Shown: positions 1-9,493, counted from the first letter of the stretch. The stretch is DNA of 64,000 nucleotides from Tolypothrix bouteillei VB521301 (GCF_000760695.4 NZ_JHEG04000001.1:2264717-2328716); one strand, 5' to 3'. Made by a program: numbers and translations. The notes: generated by a model from the sequence alone, not told the origin.

Positions 1-476
1 GTCAGATTCGTATTAACGTCGTTGAAGTACAGCGAGTTGATGCTGATGCTTACCTAATTGCGGAGTACATTGCTCAACAGTTGGAACGTCGGGTATCTTT
101 CCGGAGAGTCGTTCGCCAAGCGATCCAACGCGCTCAACGTGCTGGGATACAAGGTATCAAAGTTCAAGTGAGCGGTCGCCTCAACGGTGCAGAAATTGCT
201 CGGACAGAGTGGACTCGTGAAGGTCGCGTTCCCCTCCATACCTTACGGGCTGATATCGACTACTCTTACTGCACTGCTAAAACCATTTACGGTATTCTTG
301 GCATTAAAGTTTGGGTGTTTAAAGGAGAAATTATTCCCGGACAGGAAGAAACTCCACCACCACAAGGAACTCGCGACCGCGACCGAGGCGATCGCGACCG
401 CGATCGGGATCGTCCCCCTTCTAGACGTCAAAATCGCCGTCGCCAACAATTTGAAGACCGTTCTAATGAAGGATGA
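1..476 (+). CDS. rpsC: 30S ribosomal protein S3, C-terminal part (5' end outside window)
   Basis: The reading frame is open from base 3 and gives about 157 residues of ribosomal protein S3. S3 lines the mRNA entry channel of the small subunit. The N-terminal KH domain lies outside the window. What remains is the S3 C-terminal domain, including [14 protein letters not shown], the [12 protein letters not shown] segment and [19 protein letters not shown]. After the conserved KGEIIPGQ there is a low-complexity Arg/Asp tail ([14 protein letters not shown]) followed by a basic end. This tail is encoded by DNA made of overlapping gcgatcgc/gcgaccgc units. The gene leads into rplP after a 97-base repeat-filled spacer. 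Confidence 0.97.
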   Translation, partial: QIRINVVEVQRVDADAYLIAEYIAQQLERRVSFRRVVRQAIQRAQRAGIQGIKVQVSGRLNGAEIARTEWTREGRVPLHTLRADIDYSYCTAKTIYGILGIKVWVFKGEIIPGQEETPPPQGTRDRDRGDRDRDRDRPPSRRQNRRRQQFEDRSNEG

Positions 477-514
477 AGGATGAATGCTGAATGATGAATC
501 AGACACGATCTTGC

Positions 515-567
515 TTCACAATTCACAATTCATAATTCATAATTCATAATTCATAATTCATAATTTC
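515..567. repeat. Heptanucleotide tandem repeat (aattcat)n between rpsC and rplP
   Basis: About six head-to-tail copies of the 7-mer aattcat (first copies slightly degenerate) fill most of the rpsC-rplP spacer and end close to the rplP start. This matches the short tandemly repeated repetitive (STRR) sequences known from heterocystous cyanobacteria. Confidence 0.85.
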
Positions 568-573
568 TTCCTC

Positions 574-1005
574 ATGTTAAGTCCAAGAAGAACTAAATTC
601 CGCAAACAACAACGCGGGCGGATGACCGGACAAGCAACTCGCGGAAGTAGCCTTAACTTCGGTGATTTTGCGCTCCAAGCTTTAGAACCCGCTTGGATTA
701 CCTCCCGGCAAATCGAAGCTTCTCGTCGAGCAATGACTCGTTACATCCGTAGGGGCGGTAAAATTTGGATTCGGATTTTCCCCGATAAACCCGTTACCAT
801 GCGTCCGGCAGAAACACGTATGGGTTCCGGTAAAGGTTCTCCAGAGTTTTGGGTAGCTGTCGTAAAACCAGGCAGAATTTTATTTGAAATTGCTGGTGTA
901 TCAGAAGAAATTGCTCGTGAAGCAATGAGACTGGCGGCTTATAAGTTGCCCATTAAAACTAAATTCATCAAACGCTCTGAAGAAGAGCAACAGCAGCAGG
1001 TGTAA
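574..1005 (+). CDS. rplP: 50S ribosomal protein L16
   Basis: The 143-residue product starts [19 protein letters not shown], the diagnostic L16 N-terminus, and contains the conserved [17 protein letters not shown] and [21 protein letters not shown] segments. L16 helps organise the tRNA-binding region near the peptidyl transferase centre. The length is close to the usual 136-144 residues. It follows rpsC in the standard S10-operon order and is followed by rpmC after three bases, so the two are probably translationally coupled. Confidence 0.98.
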   Translation: MLSPRRTKFRKQQRGRMTGQATRGSSLNFGDFALQALEPAWITSRQIEASRRAMTRYIRRGGKIWIRIFPDKPVTMRPAETRMGSGKGSPEFWVAVVKPGRILFEIAGVSEEIAREAMRLAAYKLPIKTKFIKRSEEEQQQQV

Positions 1006-1008
1006 GTT

Positions 1009-1239
1009 ATGGCTCTTCCTAAAATATCAGAAGCAAGAGAATTAACTGACGAACAATTGGTTCAAGAAATTATCGCAGTTAAAAAACAACTGTTTCAACT
1101 GCGCTTGCAAAAAGCTACCAGACAGTTGGAAAAACCCCACCAATTCAGACACGCCCGACACCGCCTAGCTCAATTACTTACAGTAGAACACGAGCGCAAG
1201 CGGGCTTCTGTCAGTCAAGCAAAGAGTGAAGCAGAGTAG
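1009..1239 (+). CDS. rpmC: 50S ribosomal protein L29
   Basis: The 76-residue product has the two-helix L29 pattern (EARELTDEQLVQEIIAVKKQ, then LRLQKATRQLEKPHQFRHAR). L29 sits beside the polypeptide exit tunnel. Its position between rplP and rpsQ is the canonical one, with spacers of only 3 and 6 bases. The C-terminus is about ten residues longer than the E. coli protein, as is common in cyanobacteria. Confidence 0.97.
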   Translation: MALPKISEARELTDEQLVQEIIAVKKQLFQLRLQKATRQLEKPHQFRHARHRLAQLLTVEHERKRASVSQAKSEAE

Positions 1240-1245
1240 GAAAGT

Positions 1246-1506
1246 ATGGCAGTAAAAGAACGAGTGGGCTTGGTTGTGAGCGACAAAATGCAAAAAACGG
1301 TTGTCGTCGCCGTAGAAAACCGCTCTCCCCACCCCAAATACGGCAAAATTGTCGTTAAAACCAGACGGTACAAAGCACACGACGAAGAAAATAAGTGCAA
1401 AATAGGCGATCGCGTTCGGATTCAGGAAACTAGACCCCTCAGTAAAACTAAGCGCTGGACAGTCACTGAAATCCTAACCACCAAGAACGCTGAGTTAACT
1501 AAATAG
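1246..1506 (+). CDS. rpsQ: 30S ribosomal protein S17
   Basis: The 86-residue product begins [20 protein letters not shown] and contains the OB-fold S17 signature [14 protein letters not shown] and the [14 protein letters not shown] segment. S17 is a primary 16S rRNA binder. It lies six bases after rpmC and precedes rplN, as in the standard operon. Confidence 0.98.
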   Translation: MAVKERVGLVVSDKMQKTVVVAVENRSPHPKYGKIVVKTRRYKAHDEENKCKIGDRVRIQETRPLSKTKRWTVTEILTTKNAELTK

Positions 1507-1544
1507 TTGTTAGATAGCTAACAGCACAAAAAGGGAGATAAACA

Positions 1545-1913
1545 GTGATTCAAACCCAGACTTACCTCAATGTCGCAGACAACAGCGGTGCTCGCAAATT
1601 GATGTGCATCCGCGTTTTAGGTGCGGGTAACTGCCGTTATGGCTTTGTGGGCGATAAAATTATTGCTGTTGTTAAAGACGCAATTCCCAACATGGCTGTC
1701 AAAAAGTCTGACGTTGTAGAAGCAGTGATTGTTCGCACTCGCCACAGCATACGTAGAGACAGTGGGATGAGCATTCGCTTTGACGACAACGCCGCAGTTA
1801 TTATTAACAAAGACGGTAACCCCAAAGGAACTCGCGTCTTTGGTCCCGTAGCGCGGGAACTTCGTGACAAAAACTTTACCAAAATCGTTTCTTTGGCTCC
1901 GGAGGTGCTGTAA
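1545..1913 (+). CDS. rplN: 50S ribosomal protein L14 (GTG start)
   Basis: The 122-residue product [20 protein letters not shown] is full-length L14, which forms a bridge to the small subunit. Translation starts at GTG, preceded by an aagggagat Shine-Dalgarno sequence about ten bases upstream. Conserved segments [14 protein letters not shown] and [15 protein letters not shown] are present. The last base of its stop codon is the first base of the rplX ATG, so L14 and L24 are tightly coupled. Confidence 0.98.
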   Translation: MIQTQTYLNVADNSGARKLMCIRVLGAGNCRYGFVGDKIIAVVKDAIPNMAVKKSDVVEAVIVRTRHSIRRDSGMSIRFDDNAAVIINKDGNPKGTRVFGPVARELRDKNFTKIVSLAPEVL

Positions 1914-2266
1914 TGGCAACCAAAAAGAAGGAAAAGCCCAAATTCTATAAAATGCATGTCAAAACCGGAGACACCGTACAGGTGATAGCCGGAAAAGACA
2001 AGGGCAAAGTGGGTGAAATTATCAAAGCACTCCCCCAAGAAAGCAAAGTCATCGTCAAAGGTGTCAACATTAAGACAAAGCACGTTAAACCACAGCAGGA
2101 AGGCGAATCCGGTCGCATTGTCAACCAGGAATACCCCATCCACAGTTCTAACGTCATGCTTTATTCCACCAAGCAAAACGTCGCCAGTCGTGTTTGCTAC
2201 ACTTTCACTGCTGAAGGCAAGAAAGTTAGAATGCTAAAGAAAACTGGTGAAATCATCGATCAATAA
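1913..2266 (+). CDS. rplX: 50S ribosomal protein L24
   Basis: The 117-residue product has the KOW motif typical of L24 ([19 protein letters not shown]) followed by [16 protein letters not shown]24 is an assembly-initiator protein of the large subunit. The start overlaps the rplN stop by one base. The N-terminus carries a short lysine-rich extension ([10 protein letters not shown]), common in cyanobacterial L24. A 131-base repeat-filled spacer follows before rplE. Confidence 0.97.
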   Translation: MATKKKEKPKFYKMHVKTGDTVQVIAGKDKGKVGEIIKALPQESKVIVKGVNIKTKHVKPQQEGESGRIVNQEYPIHSSNVMLYSTKQNVASRVCYTFTAEGKKVRMLKKTGEIIDQ

Positions 2267-2356
2267 ATTATGAATTATGAATTATGAATTATGAATTATT
2301 AAAGATTTCATTGAATTCATAATTCAGCATTCAGCATTCATCATTCACCATTCAAG
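2266..2356. repeat. Heptamer repeats with inverted halves in rplX-rplE spacer
   Basis: About four copies of atgaatt are followed by inverted-sense aattcat/attcagc/attcatc copies. The two halves can pair to form an imperfect hairpin. The block directly follows the rplX stop codon and lies in the middle of an otherwise continuous ribosomal operon. Confidence 0.8.
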
Positions 2357-2397
2357 TATTCCCTGACCAAGCCCAGGGAGATTAAGGACAAAAGACT

Positions 2398-2946
2398 ATG
2401 GCAGTACCAAGACTGAAAACTGTATACCAAGAGACTATAGTCCCCAAACTGATGAAGCAGTTTGAATACACAAACATTCATCAAGTACCAAAGTTGATTA
2501 AAGTGACTGTCAACCGAGGTTTAGGGGAAGCATCTCAAAATGCTAAAGCATTAGAAGCGTCGTTAAGCGAAATTGCACTCATTACCGGACAAAAACCTGT
2601 AGTGACCCGAGCTAAAAAAGCGATCGCAGGCTTCAAAATTCGTCAAGGTATGCCTGTAGGCATTATGGTCACCCTTAGAGGCGAACGGATGTACGCCTTC
2701 CTTGACCGTTTGATCAACCTGACACTACCAAGAATTCGTGACTTTCGCGGTATTAGCCCTAAAAGCTTTGATGGTCGGGGTAATTACACTTTAGGTGTTA
2801 GAGAGCAATTGATATTTCCGGAAGTGGAGTACGACAGCATCGATCAAATTCGTGGTATGGACATTTCCATCATTACCACAGCAAAAAATGATGAAGAAGG
2901 TCGAGCTTTACTAAAAGAAATGGGAATGCCTTTTCGCGAGCAATAA
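2398..2946 (+). CDS. rplE: 50S ribosomal protein L5
   Basis: The 182-residue product matches L5, the 5S rRNA-binding protein of the central protuberance. Diagnostic segments are the N-terminal Y-x(4)-PKL region, [35 protein letters not shown] and [19 protein letters not shown]. Length and position after rplX are canonical. The start ATG follows an aagga-type ribosome site in the last 15 bases of the spacer. Confidence 0.98.
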   Translation: MAVPRLKTVYQETIVPKLMKQFEYTNIHQVPKLIKVTVNRGLGEASQNAKALEASLSEIALITGQKPVVTRAKKAIAGFKIRQGMPVGIMVTLRGERMYAFLDRLINLTLPRIRDFRGISPKSFDGRGNYTLGVREQLIFPEVEYDSIDQIRGMDISIITTAKNDEEGRALLKEMGMPFREQ

Positions 2947-2966
2947 GTTGATTTAAAGAGGAAAAG

Positions 2967-3368
2967 ATGGCGGTAAACGACACAATTGCAGATATGCTGA
3001 CGCGCATTCGCAATGCCAACATGGCGCGGCATCAAACAACTCACGTGCCATCCACAAAGATGACTCGCAGCATTGCAAAAGTGCTGCGTGAAGAAGGTTT
3101 TATTTCTGATTTTGAAGAAGTGGGAGAAGGCGTTAAGCGCGAACTCACAATCTCCTTAAAATACAAGGGTAAAAATCGCCAACCCCTAATTACTTCCTTA
3201 AAGCGGGTGAGCAAACCAGGTTTGCGAGTTTACTCCAATAAAAAAGAGCTACCAAGAGTACTCGGCGGTATTGGCATTGCTATTATTTCCACATCTAGCG
3301 GTATTATGACGGACCGGGAAGCACGGCGTCAAAACTTAGGTGGAGAAGTACTTTGCTATGTATGGTAG
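2967..3368 (+). CDS. rpsH: 30S ribosomal protein S8
   Basis: The 133-residue product starts [20 protein letters not shown], the S8 signature, and ends with the conserved block [27 protein letters not shown]8 binds the central domain of 16S rRNA and in other bacteria is the translational repressor of the spc operon. It follows rplE by 20 bases. No rpsN (S14) lies between rplE and rpsH, as is usual in cyanobacteria. Confidence 0.98.
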   Translation: MAVNDTIADMLTRIRNANMARHQTTHVPSTKMTRSIAKVLREEGFISDFEEVGEGVKRELTISLKYKGKNRQPLITSLKRVSKPGLRVYSNKKELPRVLGGIGIAIISTSSGIMTDREARRQNLGGEVLCYVW

Positions 3369-3370
3369 TT

Positions 3371-3449
3371 ATTTGCTAATGGCTAATGGCTAATGGCTAA
3401 TAGCTAATAGCTAATAGCTAATAGCTAATAGCTAATGGCTAATAGCACT
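3371..3449. repeat. Long gctaatg/gctaata heptamer array between rpsH and rplF
   Basis: Roughly ten tandem 7-mers alternate between ggctaat and agctaat. They are followed by the inverse attagcaattagc, so the array can fold back on itself. This is one of the longest STRR blocks in the window and separates two genes that are usually almost contiguous. Confidence 0.88.
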
Positions 3450-3496
3450 TAACAAGAACAATTAGCAATTAGCAATCAAACAAAGGATAAAAAGTT

Positions 3497-4042
3497 ATGT
3501 CTCGAATTGGTAAACGACCAATTAAAATTCCTGCAAAAGTAGAAGTGACTGTTAATGGCACAAAGGTAGTTGTTAAAGGACCAAAAGGGGAACTTTCTCG
3601 CGAATTACCTACCCAAGTGTCCCTTTCCCAAGAGGGAGAAGTACTGCAGGTGAATCGTCGGGATGATTCCCGCGTATCTCGCCAAATGCACGGTTTATCC
3701 CGTACTTTGGTTTCCAACATGGTTGAGGGAGTTTCTCAAGGTTTTCAACGCCGTTTGGAAATTCAAGGGGTTGGTTATCGAGCAGCCGTTCAAGGTCGTA
3801 CCTTAGTTTTGAACATGGGCTACAGCCATCAGGTACAAATTGCTCCCCCAGAAGGAATACAGTTTGCTGTTGAGAACAACACCAACGTTATTGTCAGTGG
3901 TTATGACAAAGAAGTGGTAGGCAACATTGCAGCTAAAATTCGCGATGTTCGTCCACCAGAACCTTATAAAGGTAAGGGTATTCGTTATGCCGGCGAAGCC
4001 GTCAGACGTAAAGCTGGTAAGACTGGTAAGGGTAAGAAGTAA
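3497..4042 (+). CDS. rplF: 50S ribosomal protein L6
   Basis: The 181-residue product begins [19 protein letters not shown] and ends with the L6 C-terminal signature [22 protein letters not shown] (here [20 protein letters not shown]). The two repeated L6 subdomains are visible. It supports the GTPase-associated region of the large subunit. The start follows an aaaggat ribosome site just after the repeat block. Two bases separate it from rplR. Confidence 0.98.
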   Translation: MSRIGKRPIKIPAKVEVTVNGTKVVVKGPKGELSRELPTQVSLSQEGEVLQVNRRDDSRVSRQMHGLSRTLVSNMVEGVSQGFQRRLEIQGVGYRAAVQGRTLVLNMGYSHQVQIAPPEGIQFAVENNTNVIVSGYDKEVVGNIAAKIRDVRPPEPYKGKGIRYAGEAVRRKAGKTGKGKK

Positions 4043-4044
4043 AT

Positions 4045-4407
4045 ATGAAGAGTACTCGCAGAGAATCAAGAGAACGTCGCCAAAGACGCATTCGCGGTAA
4101 AGTCAATGGAACTCCCGAACGTCCGAGGTTAGCTATATTTCGCTCTCACCAACATATTTATGTTCAGGTGATTGACGACACACAACATCATACTTTGGTA
4201 GCAGCATCAACTGTAGAACCAGAATTGAAATCTAAATTGTCTTCGGGTGGAAACTGCAACGCTTCCACAGAAGTAGGGAAGTTAATTGCATCTCGTTCTT
4301 TGTCCAAAGGAATAACCAAAGTTGTCTTTGACCGTGGAGGAAACCTTTATCACGGACGCGTTAAAGCTCTTGCTGAAGCAGCCCGTGAAGCTGGTTTGGA
4401 TTTTTAA
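4045..4407 (+). CDS. rplR: 50S ribosomal protein L18
   Basis: The 120-residue product shows L18 features: a basic N-terminus ([20 protein letters not shown]), [19 protein letters not shown], and the C-terminal [28 protein letters not shown]18 binds 5S rRNA together with L5. It begins two bases after the rplF stop codon. Confidence 0.98.
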   Translation: MKSTRRESRERRQRRIRGKVNGTPERPRLAIFRSHQHIYVQVIDDTQHHTLVAASTVEPELKSKLSSGGNCNASTEVGKLIASRSLSKGITKVVFDRGGNLYHGRVKALAEAAREAGLDF

Positions 4408-4455
4408 ATTTGCTAATGGTTAATAGCTAATGGCTAATAGCAAAATACAGTTAGC
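4408..4455. repeat. gctaatg-type repeats between rplR and rpsE
   Basis: Degenerate heptamers (gctaatg, gttaata, gctaatg, gctaata) follow the rplR stop, with weak inverse copies (ttagc, tagcaatta) before rpsE. They belong to the same family as the array between rpsH and rplF. Confidence 0.75.
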
Positions 4456-4491
4456 TTTTTAGCAATTAACAATTTATAAGAGGTATAAACA

Positions 4492-5019
4492 ATGGCAACA
4501 AATCGTCGTAAAACCAACCGGGCAAAGAAGGAAGAAACTAACTGGCAAGAGCGAGTGATCCAGATCCGACGCGTGAGCAAGGTCGTTAAAGGAGGTAAAA
4601 AACTGAGCTTCCGAGCGATCGTTGTTGTAGGTAACGAACGCGGTCAAGTCGGTGTGGGAGTCGGCAAAGCGTCAGACGTTATTGGTGCTGTGAAAAAAGG
4701 TGTCGCTGACGGCAAAAAACACCTGATTGATATCCCCATCACCAAATCCAATTCCATCCCTCACCCCATCAATGGAACCGGTGGTGGCGCACAAGTGATC
4801 ATGCGTCCTGCAGCACCAGGTACTGGTGTAATTGCAGGTGGTGCAGTTCGGACAGTGTTGGAATTGGCAGGCGTTCGTAACGTTCTAGCAAAACAACTTG
4901 GTTCTAACAACCCTCTAAATAACGCCAGAGCGGCTGTCAACGCTCTATCTACCCTGCGTACTTTTGCAGAAGTTGCTGAAGACCGAGGCATCCCTGTTGA
5001 AAATTTATACATTTCATAG
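4492..5019 (+). CDS. rpsE: 30S ribosomal protein S5
   Basis: The 175-residue product carries the S5 N-terminal dsRNA-binding-like domain ([38 protein letters not shown]) and the C-terminal [23 protein letters not shown] segment. S5 contributes to decoding fidelity and mRNA helicase activity. The start is preceded by an agaggta ribosome site. The product ends [10 protein letters not shown], as in other cyanobacteria. Confidence 0.98.
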   Translation: MATNRRKTNRAKKEETNWQERVIQIRRVSKVVKGGKKLSFRAIVVVGNERGQVGVGVGKASDVIGAVKKGVADGKKHLIDIPITKSNSIPHPINGTGGGAQVIMRPAAPGTGVIAGGAVRTVLELAGVRNVLAKQLGSNNPLNNARAAVNALSTLRTFAEVAEDRGIPVENLYIS

Positions 5020-5086
5020 CTAATAGCAGTTAGCTATTAGCTAATTGATTTGCTGTTATTAGCCATTAGCTATGAGCTATTAGCAA
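5018..5086. repeat. Inverted gctaata repeats between rpsE and rplO
   Basis: Heptamers agctaatagcagttagctattagctaat are mirrored by attagccattagctatgagctattagc, so the spacer can form an extended hairpin directly after the rpsE stop codon. Confidence 0.75.
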
Positions 5087-5120
5087 ACCTGACGACTTAA
5101 ACTTTAAAGAAGTTTGGCTT

Positions 5121-5564
5121 ATGAGACTAAATGATGTTCGTCCCCAAAAGGGATCTAAAAAACGCGGTCGCCGTTTGGGTAGAGGTGTTGCTGCAGGTCA
5201 AGGCGCAAGCGCTGGTAAAGGTATGCGCGGTCAAAACGCACGTTCCGGACGCAGCACTCGACCTGGTTTTGAAGGTGGTCAGCAGCCATTATACCGCCGT
5301 ATTCCGAAATTGAAGGGGTTTCCCCTCGTTAATCGTAAAATTTACACTACGATTAATGTAGAAAAGCTTGCTGTTCTACCCCCAAACTCAGAAGTCACAC
5401 TGGAATCTCTGAAAGAAGCAGGTATTCTAACTGCCTCTAAAGGTTCCTTAAAAATTCTGGGAAATGGGGAGTTGGGCATTCCACTCACAGTCAAAGCAGC
5501 AGCGTTTACAGGTACAGCACGTACCAAAATTGAGGCAGCAGGTGGAAGTTGCGAAGTGATCTGA
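5121..5564 (+). CDS. rplO: 50S ribosomal protein L15
   Basis: The 147-residue product starts [20 protein letters not shown] and contains the glycine-rich [18 protein letters not shown] region, [19 protein letters not shown] and a C-terminal domain ending [11 protein letters not shown]15 is a late assembly protein. There is no rpmD (L30) between rpsE and rplO, which is normal in cyanobacteria. secY follows after a repeat-filled spacer of 130 bases. Confidence 0.98.
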   Translation: MRLNDVRPQKGSKKRGRRLGRGVAAGQGASAGKGMRGQNARSGRSTRPGFEGGQQPLYRRIPKLKGFPLVNRKIYTTINVEKLAVLPPNSEVTLESLKEAGILTASKGSLKILGNGELGIPLTVKAAAFTGTARTKIEAAGGSCEVI

Positions 5565-5690
5565 ATGATGAAGGATGAAGAATGAAGGATAAAGAATGAA
5601 AAAAATTATACTTTTTATACTTCAAAGTTCGTACTTCATACTTCATAACTTCACACTTCATACTTCATTTTTCATACTTCAAAGGTAGCC
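5562..5690. repeat. aaggatga / ttcatact heptamer repeats between rplO and secY
   Basis: The left half carries copies of the type gatgaag and gaatgaa. The right half carries the inverse type cttcata (about seven copies, some degenerate). The halves can pair over a long imperfect stem. The array ends immediately before the secY ribosome-binding region. Confidence 0.8.
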
Positions 5691-5694
5691 TTCT

Positions 5695-7008
5695 ATGCTC
5701 GGTCGAGAAAAAGCCCCAACGGCTCAAGAAACTTTTATGCAGATGGCACAAGCGGCAGGGCTGAGAGGTCGGCTGCTTGTCACGCTGGGTATTCTATTGT
5801 TGATTCGCTTGGGTATACATTTGCCCATTCCAGGAATTAACAGACAAGAATTTGCCCAAGCCCTTCAAGGTAATAACCAGATATTAAGCTTTTTGGATAT
5901 CTTTTCCGGAGGCGGACTTTCAGCTTTGGGAGTCTTTGCCTTAGGTATTTTGCCATACATCAATGCTTCGATTATTATCCAATTGCTCACTGCTGCCATT
6001 CCTGCTTTAGAAAACTTACAGAAAAATGAAGGTGAAGCAGGACGGCGCAAGATTTCTCAAGTGACTCGATACGTGTCTCTTGTTTGGGCAATTATTCAAA
6101 GTTCTTTTTTAGCGGCTTTCTGGCTCAAACCTTTTGCCCAAAACTACGGACCCATTTTTGTTATTGAGACAGCTCTCGCCCTCACAGCAGGTTCTATGTT
6201 TGTTATGTGGGCGTCAGAACTGATAACAGAACGGGGCGTGGGAAATGGCGCATCTTTGTTGATTTTTGTCAACATTGTGGCAACACTGCCAAAAGCTTTA
6301 GGTGATACTATCGATTTTGTGCAAACTGGCGGTCGGGAAATCGCTGGTCGTGTTATTGTGTTGCTGCTGCTTTTTCTAGCCACAATTGTTGGTATTGTCT
6401 TCGTACAAGAAGGAATCCGCCGCATCCCAATTATTTCCGCACGCCGTCAAGTTGGTCGGAAACTTTTTGCAGAACAGCGCAGCTATCTACCCCTACGTCT
6501 CAATCAAGGGGGCGTGATGCCAATCATTTTTGCTGCTGCTATTTTGAGTTTGCCACTGTTGGTTCAAAATTTCATTAATAATCCACAATATTCAAGGATT
6601 GTTAACACTTATCTTGTTCCTGGTGCTTCCGGATCTTGGGTTTACGCTCTTGTTTACCTCGTTTCTATCGTGTTCTTTAGCTATTTCTATTCTTCGCTGA
6701 TTCTTAATCCGGTAGATGTAGCACAGAATTTGAAAAAAATGGGTTCTAGCGTCCCCGGTATTCGTCCGGGTAAGGCAACAAGTGAGTACATCGAACGAGT
6801 GGTCAATCGGCTAACTTTTTTGGGAGCAATCTTCTTAGGCTTAGTTGCAATTATCCCTACTGCCGTTGAAAGTGCTTTGGGTGTCCCGACTTTTAGAGGC
6901 TTGGGTGCTACCTCTTTACTGATTCTAGTAGGTGTAGCAATTGATACGTCTAAGCAAATCCAAACCTACGTTATTTCTCAGCGCTATGAAGGAATGGTGA
7001 AACAATAG
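5695..7008 (+). CDS. secY: Preprotein translocase subunit SecY
   Basis: The 437-residue product is SecY, the channel subunit of the Sec translocase in the cytoplasmic and thylakoid membranes. It shows ten hydrophobic segments, the plug-region sequence LDIFSGGGLSALGVFALGI, the TM segment INASIIIQLLTAAIP and the cytoplasmic loop motif SARRQVGRKLFAEQRSYLPLRLNQ involved in ribosome and SecA contact. The last base of its stop codon is shared with the GTG start of adk, so translation of the two is coupled. Confidence 0.98.
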   Translation: MLGREKAPTAQETFMQMAQAAGLRGRLLVTLGILLLIRLGIHLPIPGINRQEFAQALQGNNQILSFLDIFSGGGLSALGVFALGILPYINASIIIQLLTAAIPALENLQKNEGEAGRRKISQVTRYVSLVWAIIQSSFLAAFWLKPFAQNYGPIFVIETALALTAGSMFVMWASELITERGVGNGASLLIFVNIVATLPKALGDTIDFVQTGGREIAGRVIVLLLLFLATIVGIVFVQEGIRRIPIISARRQVGRKLFAEQRSYLPLRLNQGGVMPIIFAAAILSLPLLVQNFINNPQYSRIVNTYLVPGASGSWVYALVYLVSIVFFSYFYSSLILNPVDVAQNLKKMGSSVPGIRPGKATSEYIERVVNRLTFLGAIFLGLVAIIPTAVESALGVPTFRGLGATSLLILVGVAIDTSKQIQTYVISQRYEGMVKQ

Positions 7009-7562
7009 TGACGCGATTAATCTTCTTGGGACCGCCAGGGGCAGGAAAAGGAACTCAAGCGAAAACTTTAGCTCAGGAGTGCGATCTTCCCCATATTTCT
7101 ACGGGTGATATATTACGTCAAGCAGTTCAAGACCAAACTCCTTTGGGTGTAAAAGCTCAAAGTTATCTCGATAAGGGGGATTTAGTTCCCGATAAACTTA
7201 TTGAGGATTTGATTGAGGAACGTCTCGCTCAGCCTGATACTCAGTCAGGTTGGATTCTTGATGGCTTTCCCCGTACTGTTAATCAAGCTGTTTTCTTGGA
7301 GCAATTGCTGCAAAAACACCAGCAAGGAGGAGAAAGAGCAATCAATCTCGAAGTCCCAGATGAAATTGTGATTTCTCGATTGCTAGAACGGGGCAGAAAA
7401 GATGACACCGCAGAAGTGATACGTCATCGTTTGGATGTTTACCGTTCCGAAACGTCTCCTCTAATTGATTTTTACAGCGATCGCAATATCCTGCTTTCAG
7501 TCAATGGCAATCAGTCTCCAGAAGAAGTCACCGCTGAGTTGAAAAAAATCGTTGTTTCGTAA
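7008..7562 (+). CDS. adk: Adenylate kinase (short, LID-less type)
   Basis: The 184-residue product catalyses ATP + AMP = 2 ADP. It has the P-loop LGPPGAGKGTQAKTL, the AMP-binding segment STGDILRQAV, the DGFPRTVNQA motif and the LLERGRKDDTAEVIRHRLDVY segment. The LID insertion is the short form without a zinc knuckle. GTG is the start and overlaps the secY stop by one base. The secY-adk pairing is typical of the spc operon. Confidence 0.97.
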   Translation: MTRLIFLGPPGAGKGTQAKTLAQECDLPHISTGDILRQAVQDQTPLGVKAQSYLDKGDLVPDKLIEDLIEERLAQPDTQSGWILDGFPRTVNQAVFLEQLLQKHQQGGERAINLEVPDEIVISRLLERGRKDDTAEVIRHRLDVYRSETSPLIDFYSDRNILLSVNGNQSPEEVTAELKKIVVS

Positions 7563-7564
7563 AT

Positions 7565-7660
7565 CGGCTAGGAGTTAGGGGCTATGGGCTATGGGCAATT
7601 GCATACCGAATAACTTTTAGCAATGCCCGATTCCCCATACCCAATTCCCAATCTTCTCGC
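7565..7660. repeat. gggctat / attccc repeats after adk
   Basis: Short direct repeats (gggctat twice) are followed about 50 bases later by partly complementary ccgattccccatacccaattccca. The block lies downstream of adk and may act as a weak hairpin. It is more degenerate than the other repeat blocks here. Confidence 0.5.
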
Positions 7661-7800
7661 AAGCAAATGAGTGTAAATCTTGGATAAGATATATTAATGA
7701 ACTGTTGATATATTCTCCAAAATATGTTCTTCTGCACACTAGAGGCATCCTAGTTGCGTCTGAAAGACTGAAGAGGAGACTGTTGAGTTGAGGAAAAAAC

Positions 7801-8025
7801 TTGTCTAAACAAGATCTAATTGAAATGGAAGGTACGGTTACCGAGTCCCTTCCCAACGCCATGTTCCGTGTAGACCTTGATAATGGATTTAACGTTCTTG
7901 CCCACATTTCTGGCAAGATCCGTCGTAACTATATCAAAATTCTACCTGGAGATCGCGTCAAAGTGGAACTGACACCCTACGACTTGACAAAGGGTAGAAT
8001 CACTTATCGACTTCGGAAGAAGTAG
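7801..8025 (+). CDS. infA: Translation initiation factor IF-1 (TTG start)
   Basis: The 74-residue product is IF-1, an OB-fold protein that occupies the ribosomal A site during initiation. Its sequence [20 protein letters not shown] and [20 protein letters not shown] is diagnostic. Translation starts at TTG, placed seven bases after a tgagga ribosome site. No ATG or GTG is available at the expected N-terminus. A rare start codon in infA fits the low level of IF-1 normally made. Confidence 0.97.
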
Positions 8026-8395
8026 ACCGAACAAACAATTTTTGCTCTTGGATAATTTCAGTTACTTTATCGCTTAAGATGCAATTTTTGTTACACAACT
8101 GCGACGGTTACCCTACTGAGGTGACAGTTTTTGGGATAATCTAAAAATGCTTCCCATATTTTAGGCTATATCCTAGTTAGAGGCTACCTGAGTTTTCTGA
8201 AAATTTTAAAAGCGATCGCTCGTGTCAAAGTGGAGTGGGGACACAAGTTACCAAAGGAAAATCTCCTCTTGAGTGAATAACCTAACACTTGTAGAAAATA
8301 TTACCACAAACAGAAAAATTGGGTTTTAGATGTATCTCACTGCATAAATTCCCATTATATGTTATAATTTTCTATTTGGAGTCAAAATTAACACC
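8026..8395. other. infA-rpmJ spacer, no gene seen
   Basis: This 370-base spacer has no credible reading frame. It contains one HIP1 octamer (gcgatcgc near 8213) and an AT-rich end with a promoter-like element just before rpmJ. It could hold a 5' leader, but no clear RNA structure was recognised. Confidence 0.6.
8360..8368 (+). promoter_or_regulatory. Extended -10 promoter candidate for rpmJ
   Basis: The sequence TGtTATAAT is a perfect -10 hexamer with the TGn extension, 27 bases before the rpmJ ATG. No good -35 box lies at the right distance, which an extended -10 can tolerate. Confidence 0.45.
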
Positions 8396-8509
8396 ATGAA
8401 AGTAAGAGCATCCGTCAAGAAAATTTGTGAAAAATGTACCGTGATCAGACGTCGTGGTCGTGTCATGGTGATTTGTTCCAACCCCAAGCACAAGCAACGT
8501 CAAGGGTAA
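8396..8509 (+). CDS. rpmJ: 50S ribosomal protein L36 (zinc-binding form)
   Basis: This 37-residue gene reads [20 protein letters not shown] and ends NPKHKQRQG, which is L36. Cys11, Cys14, Cys27 and His32 form the expected zinc ribbon. A ggag ribosome site lies 14 bases upstream. It lies in the canonical infA-rpmJ-rpsM order of the alpha operon. Confidence 0.97.
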   Translation: MKVRASVKKICEKCTVIRRRGRVMVICSNPKHKQRQG

Positions 8510-8513
8510 CAGC

Positions 8514-8542
8514 GATCGGTAACCCTCAGGGTTATTCCGATC
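8514..8542 (+). terminator. Stable hairpin between rpmJ and rpsM
   Basis: The arms gatcggtaaccc and gggtta-tt-ccgatc pair over 12 bp with a two-base bulge and a three-base loop. The hairpin begins five bases after the rpmJ stop. It lacks a U-tract, so it may be a processing or attenuation structure rather than a true terminator. Confidence 0.45.
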
Positions 8543-8665
8543 TTCGCAGCAGGAGACCCGCCTGCTTTCCCCAGACTCACCAGTGACGATAGATAACAGA
8601 CTGACACTGGCTAGCTGTTAAGTAAATGACTGAGTAATAGATAACTGACAAAGAGGGAGACAATT

Positions 8666-9046
8666 GTGGCACGTATTGCCGGAGTAGACCTTCCACGAGA
8701 CAAGCGTGTTGAGATAGGTCTAACCTACATCTACGGAATTGGACTATCTCGTTCCAAAGAGATTTTAGCAACAACAGGTGTTAACCCCGACACCCGTGTT
8801 AAGGAACTGAGTGATGCTGATATAGCAGCCTTAAGGGGCGAGATAGAAAGTAACTATCAAGTAGAGGGTGACTTAAGGCGCTGGGAAGCAATGAATATCA
8901 AGCGCCTGGTTGACATCGGGACTTATCGGGGGCGTCGCCACCGCATGGGTTTACCAGTCAGAGGGCAAAGAACTCGTACTAATGCCAGAACTCGGCGGGG
9001 GAGAAGGCAGACAGTTGCGGGTAAGAAAAAGGCTCCTGCTAAGTAA
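8666..9046 (+). CDS. rpsM: 30S ribosomal protein S13 (GTG start)
   Basis: The 126-residue product starts [22 protein letters not shown] and contains HhH-like [18 protein letters not shown] and the tail [26 protein letters not shown]13 sits in the head of the 30S subunit and contacts the P-site tRNA and L5. GTG is chosen as the start because it follows an agaggga ribosome site and matches the conserved N-terminus. Confidence 0.98.
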   Translation: MARIAGVDLPRDKRVEIGLTYIYGIGLSRSKEILATTGVNPDTRVKELSDADIAALRGEIESNYQVEGDLRRWEAMNIKRLVDIGTYRGRRHRMGLPVRGQRTRTNARTRRGRRQTVAGKKKAPAK

Positions 9047-9094
9047 TTCTTTACTTACGCTTATCTACAGCAATTCACAAAAAATCACAGCGAT

Positions 9095-9493
9095 ATGGCG
9101 CGACAACAAAGTAACAAAAAATCAGGTAGTAAGAAGCAAAAACGTAATGTCCCGAATGGGGTTGCTTACATCCAGTCTACCTTTAACAATAGCATTGTCA
9201 CCATTACCGACTCAAACGGAGATGTTGTGTCATGGGCAAGTGCTGGATCTAGTGGCTTCAAAGGAGCCAAAAAGGGAACTCCCTTTGCCGCACAAACAGC
9301 GGCAGAAAGTGCAGCACGCCGAGCCATCGATCAGGGAATGCGCCAGATAGAGGTGATGGTTAGTGGTCCGGGAGCAGGTAGAGAAACAGCTATCCGAGCA
9401 CTTCAAGGAGCAGGGCTGGAGATTACTCTCATTAGAGATATTACGCCAATTCCTCACAATGGTTGCCGTCCACCCAAGCGTCGCCGCGTGTAA
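9095..9493 (+). CDS. rpsK: 30S ribosomal protein S11
   Basis: The 132-residue product contains [21 protein letters not shown], the [19 protein letters not shown] segment and the C-terminal signature [20 protein letters not shown]11 forms part of the platform near the E site. It follows rpsM by 48 bases, in the alpha-operon order. No rpsD lies here, as is usual in cyanobacteria. Confidence 0.98.
   Translation: MARQQSNKKSGSKKQKRNVPNGVAYIQSTFNNSIVTITDSNGDVVSWASAGSSGFKGAKKGTPFAAQTAAESAARRAIDQGMRQIEVMVSGPGAGRETAIRALQGAGLEITLIRDITPIPHNGCRPPKRRRV

Noticed and set aside
1637..2176. A 179-codon open frame on the - strand across rplN and rplX
   Set aside because: It is entirely antisense to two well-conserved ribosomal protein genes and has no family features. 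It is a shadow of their codon use.
3371..3449. Possible CRISPR array in the gctaatg repeat block
   Set aside because: The units are seven bases long, directly adjacent and without unique spacers. No cas gene is nearby. This is a short tandem repeat, not a CRISPR array.
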